Below, piece after piece: positions 5,919-6,738 of a DNA stretch of 6,738 nucleotides. This DNA is from Phycisphaeraceae bacterium (GTDB lineage: Bacteria; Planctomycetota; Phycisphaerae; Phycisphaerales; Phycisphaeraceae): contig JAJDCV010000156.1 of NCBI GenBank assembly GCA_029260675.1, forward strand, positions 1-6,738, read 5' to 3'. The notes under the pieces were generated by a model. That model was not told where the DNA came from. It saw only the letters and a list, made by a program, of their open reading frames with translations, and ran no database searches. How positions within the stretch are numbered: position 1 is the first letter of the stretch; every line of letters begins with the position of its first letter. The position numbers were made by a program, and so were the translations under genes.

Positions 5919-6738
5919 ATGACCCAACACGCACACATAGATGCCGGCCAGATCAACCCGGCCGCGATTGTCGACGAGTTGGTGGCGTTCCAGGGCCCGC
6001 CCGAGGAGTTCCTGCGCAAGCTCCTGTCCGCGCAGTGTCAGCTCGGTCTGGCGGAGGCCGGGGCCGTGCTGCGCGGCGGTGAAGGCGGGCGTCCGGAGGT
6101 TTTGGCCGTCCACCCCCAGCCGGCGCAGGGCGCGACCGCGCCGGTCTGGCTGGCGCAGGCCGCCGAGGCGATGGCGTCGGTGATCGAGTCGGCGCAGACC
6201 GCCGTCCTCCCCGTGCACTCGACCGAAGAACTCTACGGGCAGAACGCACGCCAGCACCTGGTCATCCTCCCCCTGCGCGGCGGCGGGCAGGTCCGGGGCA
6301 TCAGCGCGTTCGTGCTTTCCCACAGCGACAGCTCGGTCCTGGATCAATGCCGTGAACGGCTCGAACTGACCGTCACGCTGTTAAGCCTCTACGAGATGCG
6401 GCTGTCGCTGCAGCGCCGCCAGGGCGATCTGGACGTCTTCGCCGCCGCGATGAGTGTCAGCGCCGCGATCAACGAGCACCAGCGATTCAAGGCCGCGTCG
6501 ATCGCTTTCTGCAACGAGGTCGCCAACCGCTGGCACGCCGAGCGCGTCAGCCTCGGCCTGCAACGCGGCGCCTACGTCAAGCTCCAGGCGATGAGCCAGA
6601 CCGAACAATTCAACCGCAAGATGCAGCTCGTCCAGGACATCGAGTCCGCGATGGAAGAGTGCATGGATCAGCAGATCGAGGTGGTCCACCCGGCCGCGCC
6701 GGAGGCACCCTATATCGCCCGCGCCGCCGCCCGGCTTA
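5919..6738 (+). CDS. N-terminal part of a GAF-domain protein, probably of the HlyD-type adaptor class (3' end outside window)
   Basis: The frame is open from ATG 5919 to the window end (273 residues). An in-frame TGA at 5904-5906 fixes the start downstream of it, and the Shine-Dalgarno is weak. The protein begins without a signal peptide. Residues about 30-165 look like a first GAF-type sensor region, with strands VLAVHPQ, TAVLPVHS and HLVILPLRG. The second starts near 185: AAAMSVSAAINEHQRFKAAS, then FCNEVANRWHAERVSLGL and KLQAMSQTEQFNRKM. This second region resembles GAF domains that precede a membrane helix and an HlyD-type periplasmic adaptor in planctomycete and proteobacterial secretion or efflux proteins, but no lipoyl or helix part is in the window. 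The gene is strongly GC-rich at third positions compared with mobA. GAF assignment is likely; the HlyD part is an inference. Confidence 0.8.
   Translation, partial: MTQHAHIDAGQINPAAIVDELVAFQGPPEEFLRKLLSAQCQLGLAEAGAVLRGGEGGRPEVLAVHPQPAQGATAPVWLAQAAEAMASVIESAQTAVLPVHSTEELYGQNARQHLVILPLRGGGQVRGISAFVLSHSDSSVLDQCRERLELTVTLLSLYEMRLSLQRRQGDLDVFAAAMSVSAAINEHQRFKAASIAFCNEVANRWHAERVSLGLQRGAYVKLQAMSQTEQFNRKMQLVQDIESAMEECMDQQIEVVHPAAPEAPYIARAAARL

Noticed and set aside
1..6738. CRISPR array, insertion sequence, tRNA, rRNA or attachment site
   Set aside because: I saw no regularly spaced direct repeats, transposase motifs, terminal inverted repeats, cloverleaf sequence or rRNA segments on reading both strands.

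Overview
The window is a stretch of GC-rich bacterial chromosome with tightly packed genes, GTG and TTG as well as ATG starts, and clear Shine-Dalgarno sequences at several genes. The mix of a DUF3467 protein, an N-terminal GAF protein of the kind that precedes HlyD-type adaptors, and a FeoB with the ACAIP gate variant suggests a member of the Planctomycetota, perhaps class Phycisphaerae. That placement is an inference from protein resemblance recalled without a database search. No phage, transposon, CRISPR array, tRNA or rRNA was seen.

Layout. Positions 1-498 (+) hold the C-terminal end of a membrane protein, possibly the periplasmic tail of a glycosyltransferase. It converges on feoB (565-2601, -). 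feoB overlaps feoA (2598-3005, -) by ATGA, making a feoAB ferrous iron uptake operon. Upstream of feoA there is a well-formed sigma70-type promoter with a Fur-box-like dyad lying over its -35 and spacer, followed by a 75-base cluster of eleven G-runs.

Divergently on the + strand come a 44-residue single-pass membrane protein (3241-3375) and, 30 bases later, a soluble hypothetical protein with a TTG start (3406-3747). After a probable terminator comes mobA (3851-4447), which makes the molybdenum guanine dinucleotide cofactor. Next is a membrane protein with one pore-loop-like segment and a C-terminal RCK_C (TrkA-C) domain (4567-5268). Then come a DUF3467 protein (5452-5829) and, after a GC-rich hairpin, the start of a large GAF-domain protein that runs off the window (5919-6738).

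Function. The best understood unit is feoAB: FeoB is the GTP-dependent inner-membrane Fe(II) permease and FeoA its small SH3-like partner, with probable iron repression at the promoter. mobA supports molybdoenzymes and the RCK_C protein probably concerns monovalent cation balance. The remaining genes have no assigned role. No clearly new multi-gene system is visible. The most unusual items are the CxxCxxC linker in FeoB, the single pore-loop plus RCK_C protein, the G-run cluster, and the small divergent pair next to feoA.
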